From Rotaria sp. Silwood1 (lineage: Eukaryota; Rotifera; Eurotatoria; Philodinida; Philodinidae), in contig CAJNOP010000085.1 of assembly GCA_905250075.1 (NCBI GenBank), forward strand, positions 124,001 through 188,000: a DNA stretch of 64,000 nt. The letters run 5' to 3'. Of the stretch, positions 60,943-64,000 are shown piece after piece. How positions within the stretch are numbered: position 1 is the first letter of the stretch; every line of letters starts with the position of its first letter. A program made the translations under genes and the position numbers. The notes beneath the pieces are model-generated. The model did no database searches. It was not told the origin of the DNA and saw only the letters and a list, made by a program, of their open reading frames with translations.

Positions 60943-61419
60943 ATGACATCAACAACAGATTTAACTACTAGTATTATACCTCAACTATGCAAAAATAATT
61001 GTGGTTTCTTCGGAAATACTTCTTACGATGGGTTTTGTTCTCAATGTTATATACAACACAAGAAAGAATTGAAAGAAAAAGAACAACAACAACAACAAGA
61101 TATTTCTGTTGAAATAAAAGAAGAACATGTTGTCATCGAACCAACAGTATCAATTTCATCGCCTGTCGAAAATCTGTCACTATCAACTCAATCAAAACCG
61201 CTAACAAAAGCGTATACTTCAAAAAAAATTCGATGCCCTAATTGTAAAAAATTAATGGGTATTTTACAATATCCATGTGTATGTGGTGGACATTTTTGTT
61301 CAAATTGTCGTTATTCAAATGAACATCAATGTCCAATTGATTATAAAGCTGTAGGAAGAAAAATATTGGCTAAAACCAATCCTCAAGTGATTGCTGATCG
61401 TGTTCATAATCGACAGTAA
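60943..61419 (+). CDS. A20/AN1 zinc-finger protein (ZFAND5/6-like), intronless, 158 aa
   Basis: It is a small cytoplasmic/nuclear adaptor of the stress-associated A20/AN1 family. The A20 finger binds ubiquitin and the AN1 finger binds proteasome or signalling partners. The A20 domain has C16, C20, C32 and C35 (C-x3-C-x11-C-x2-C) within QLCKNNCGFFGNTSYDGFCS. A Gln/Glu- and Ser-rich linker covers 40-95. The AN1 domain has C98, C101, C112, C114, C119, C122, H128 and C130. The residue at 122 is His in the AN1 consensus (FCGLHRYSDKHNC in vertebrates) but Cys here (FCSNCRYSNEHQC). Cys can also hold zinc, so the fold may survive. The tail KTNPQVIADRVHNRQ matches the conserved NPxVVAxKI end. The length is typical of the family. 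It has a single exon. Confidence 0.93.
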   Translation: MTSTTDLTTSIIPQLCKNNCGFFGNTSYDGFCSQCYIQHKKELKEKEQQQQQDISVEIKEEHVVIEPTVSISSPVENLSLSTQSKPLTKAYTSKKIRCPNCKKLMGILQYPCVCGGHFCSNCRYSNEHQCPIDYKAVGRKILAKTNPQVIADRVHNRQ

Positions 61420-62456
61420 CAATATATATCTCGTTCCTATTTAATTTATTTTAATGAGGTACATTACGATTCGATCAAGGTATAGAAAATAGAAGAGAAA
61501 CATCGAAGTCTAACGAAAAAGAGAAAGAAAAAAAAAAAGAAACAAATAAGTATAGAGTTCGAATTATTACTTCATTAATAGTTATAATGAAGTCATTTGA
61601 AAGGATTTTTTGTTATTTTCTTAATATAAATCGAAACAAAACAAGTGTCGAATCTAACAGCAAAGAATGGTTTAAAGAAAAAAAAAGAGCCAATACTTGC
61701 ATGTATAAAAAGCCATATAGAAAACATGAGAAATGTCCAAATGACTGAGCGACAAAAAAAATTCGATCTATGCAATCATCAAATGTCCTTTATCTGTGTC
61801 ACATAAACAAAAATAGAATGAGAAGAAAAGAAAAAGTATTGTGATTTTATTTGAAAAAAAGTGTTTTTTTTTGTTCGTATTTCACACCTATATCATTGCC
61901 TTCGTAGTTCGATCTAGGGTAGTGTCAAAAAAAAAACAAAGAAAGGTTGATGGTCTGTTCGTGTCATGCCGTTTAGTAATGGCAAAATTGACGAGCAGCG
62001 TGCATCGAGAATGAATATAATCATTCTTAGTCTATCTTTTCATTTTCTTGCGTTTCTTTTTTCTCCTTTATGTTGTTGTTACCATCGCTGCTCGCGCATA
62101 TCTCCGCTCTCTCTCTCTCTCTTTCGGCTACATATGTCTATCCGTTTGATGCTTTTTACGAATCATCATCATCCTCTCCGTTTTTTCTCCTTTGGATATT
62201 TGTTGAACTGTCTCTAGTCCTGTATTTCATTTTTCTATTGCCAATATATGACGAGACGATTAACACATAAATACATACCGAAAGAAAGAAAAACATAGAT
62301 TAATCTATCAATCATTAAAAACCGTAAGATGAGTCAAATATAACAAGTCTTCATTCATCTTATGTATAGCTATCGATCGATTTGTTCGATGGTTTAGATC
62401 TTCTTTCTTTCTTTCTTTTTTTTCATTTCTTCAGATCAATCAAAAATGAAATAAAA
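61420..62456. other. 3' flank of A20/AN1 gene and leader of the membrane-protein gene
   Basis: Intergenic DNA with A- and T-runs and (CT)n near 62106-62122. TTTCTTTCTTTC then TTTCTTCAG ends at 62434, 22 bases before the ATG at 62457; this could be the acceptor of a 5' UTR intron or a trans-splice site. Frames at 61966 and 62070 are out-of-context and not supported. Confidence 0.45.
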
Positions 62457-63562
62457 ATGAGTTCAACAACAACTGAAGCTTCTTCATCAACTAGTAAAAC
62501 GACGCAGACAAACCTTAAACAATCAACCGATGATTTAGCTAATTTAGTTGATGGCCGTAATAAACCATTAGTAATTATTCTTGCTGTTACACTTCCAACA
62601 TTAGCTGCTATTGGTATTTTAATTTTATTAGTTGTATGTTATCGACGACGAAATACAACAATTTGGTTAAAAAAAATTGGTAACTAAATTTATATATCTT
62701 TATTATTTATTTATATTATTAATAAATCGATCATTTTCATTTAATTAAATAGATCATTCAAGTCGATTACAAGCAATTGTTGTCAATCTTTCAGCAACTT
62801 CTATTCAACCAGAGTATGATTGATATGAGTATTTTTCTTATTTATTAATTTTAAATATTTTCTTTTAGATATCCAGAAAAAAAAGCACGTCTTTCTCATC
62901 GACAATTTTCACAACCACGTACAGAAACGATTGTCTATAATCGTTTGGTAAGAAACTATTAAAAAAAAAAGGACTAATCATTTGTCACTTATTGATATAT
63001 GAATTTCTATAATACATATATATTTAGAGTACACCATCTACTCCAGTATTTATCAATCCATTTAATCGTTTGCAATCATCAAATGAAGGTAAGTAAAAAA
63101 ATTGATCGAAGAAAACAGAAAAAAGATTGTAGGTTCGTTTATTGTTATTAATTTTAATAGGTGAAACTAATGAAGCATTTGATGACTACTTAGTTAAAAA
63201 TGAACAACAACCTGTCTTAAGATCAACATTACAACAAAGTTCAAATAGTGAACAACGTACAACATCAGTAAAATGAATTCTTTTTTGTAAAGATAAAGCT
63301 ATCTTTTGATTTTTATTTTTAGCTTCAAACAGACTTTCCTTTTACATTACAAGCACCTGTTCCTACAATAACACCAACACTTGTTGAAGCTATTGCTACA
63401 CATCGTATATCGTTGATTCATGATGCAAACAATACATCATCATCATTAGAAACAACAACGATAGGTACAAATAATCATAATAATAGACATTCAGGTGCAC
63501 CATCATCGTATTCCAATACGTCTCAAACGGTGCTTCTTTTTTCACAGAGAACTGAATTGTAA
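62457..63562 (+). CDS. Single-pass membrane protein of unknown function, 6 exons, 256 aa
   Basis: Exons: 62457-62679, 62753-62813, 62869-62947, 63028-63088, 63161-63267, 63323-63562; total 771 nt, all GT-AG. There is no N-terminal signal peptide. A short Ser/Thr-rich N-terminus (1-36) is followed by one hydrophobic segment (about 38-61, PLVIILAVTLPTLAAIGILI then LLVVC) and a stop-transfer YRRR. The topology is therefore probably N-outside/C-inside, with a 190-residue Ser/Thr/Gln-rich cytosolic tail. The tail has proline-directed Ser/Thr sites (STPSTP, TITPT). No domain is recognised. If intron 5 is retained, the frame ends at once (GTA AAA TGA), giving a shorter isoform. Ser/Thr-rich ectodomain plus signal-anchor layout is common in small surface proteins, but no role can be assigned. 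Confidence 0.8.
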
Positions 63563-64000
63563 TAATTTTTCATTATTATTCTTTTTTTTTTTTCTTTTTA
63601 TGATAATTTAATTTAATTTAATTTTACTTCTGTCTATGTTTCATATTTCCAAGAGAAAAAGAAATGAATCTTTCACTTATTTATATATAAATTATATCTA
63701 ATAAAAAAAAAGAAAAATTTTTTTATCGTTGAATAAATGAAATATTTTAAAAGAATGATTTATTCATGTGAAATACATTAAGATTTTAAGAAAGAAAGAA
63801 AGAATTATAATGCTTTTTTTTGGCTGGAAAATTATCTTTGTCGTATTTCGTAGGTTAATATCATGTGATGATTCTTAATAATTTGTCTCATTATTATGAC
63901 TTTGTAACTCCATTATTATCTTTATGGAATATATATATATGTAATTAATACTATGAAACGCTTAGATTAATCCCTTCATCAATTGCGAATTTATTTTAAT
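63563..64000 (+). other. 3' flank of the membrane-protein gene
   Basis: It is A+T-rich with a pentamer-like AATTT run near 63607-63622 and AATAAA-type signals near 63700 and 63732. No gene was recognised up to the window edge. Confidence 0.5.

Noticed and set aside
1-64000. CRISPR array, bacterial operon or defence island
   Set aside because: Genes have introns and animal domains; no spaced direct repeats of CRISPR type were seen.

Overview
The window is eukaryotic nuclear DNA. It is very A+T-rich, with many A/T homopolymers. Genes are split by GT-AG introns, most of them 50-90 bp with a few of 0.5-6 kb. No organelle, rRNA or bacterial signature was seen. The protein set (a Kv7 channel, an A20/AN1 zinc finger, a KY-type transglutaminase fold, a mitotic cyclin) is animal. 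The intron style, codon use and intronless coiled-coil/propeller gene would fit a bdelloid rotifer, but that is inference because no marker gene is present.

Layout. 1-2,979: mobile DNA, including a 1.95 kb foldback element (425-2375) flanked by 8-bp direct repeats. 2,980-10,461 (minus): a complete 12-exon KCNQ/Kv7 potassium channel gene. 10,462-21,322: a gene-poor stretch holding several short palindromic elements. 21,323-23,078 (plus): a 10-exon ankyrin-repeat gene. 23,079-31,724: low-complexity DNA that probably contains a 5' UTR exon and a 6 kb leader intron of the next gene. 31,725-40,771 (plus): an 8-exon gene for a six-finger C2H2 protein, with MITE-like and SINE-like insertions in its introns. 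42,640-45,749 (minus): a decayed copy and an intact copy of a secreted DUF4139-like gene. 46,008-48,272 (minus): an intronless KY/transglutaminase-like gene. 48,273-53,252: transposon remnants, including a TTAA-flanked element and a mariner-like fragment. 53,253-55,829 (minus): a 5-exon A/B-type cyclin. 58,146-59,336 (plus): an intronless coiled-coil/propeller-like protein. 60,943-61,419 (plus): an A20/AN1 protein. 62,457-63,562 (plus): a 6-exon single-pass membrane protein.

I rebuilt the exons by hand. For every multi-exon gene the summed exon length is a multiple of three, exon phases match across each junction, and all introns used are GT-AG. The genes have unrelated jobs (excitability, transcription, cell cycle, ubiquitin/stress signalling) and I see no operon or pathway cluster. 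The most notable points are two 15-nt microexons (one in the potassium channel pore), the repeated finger/exon architecture of the zinc-finger gene, the His-to-Cys ligand change in the AN1 domain, the tandem pseudogene, and several non-autonomous transposon types. I saw no convincing novel multi-gene system.
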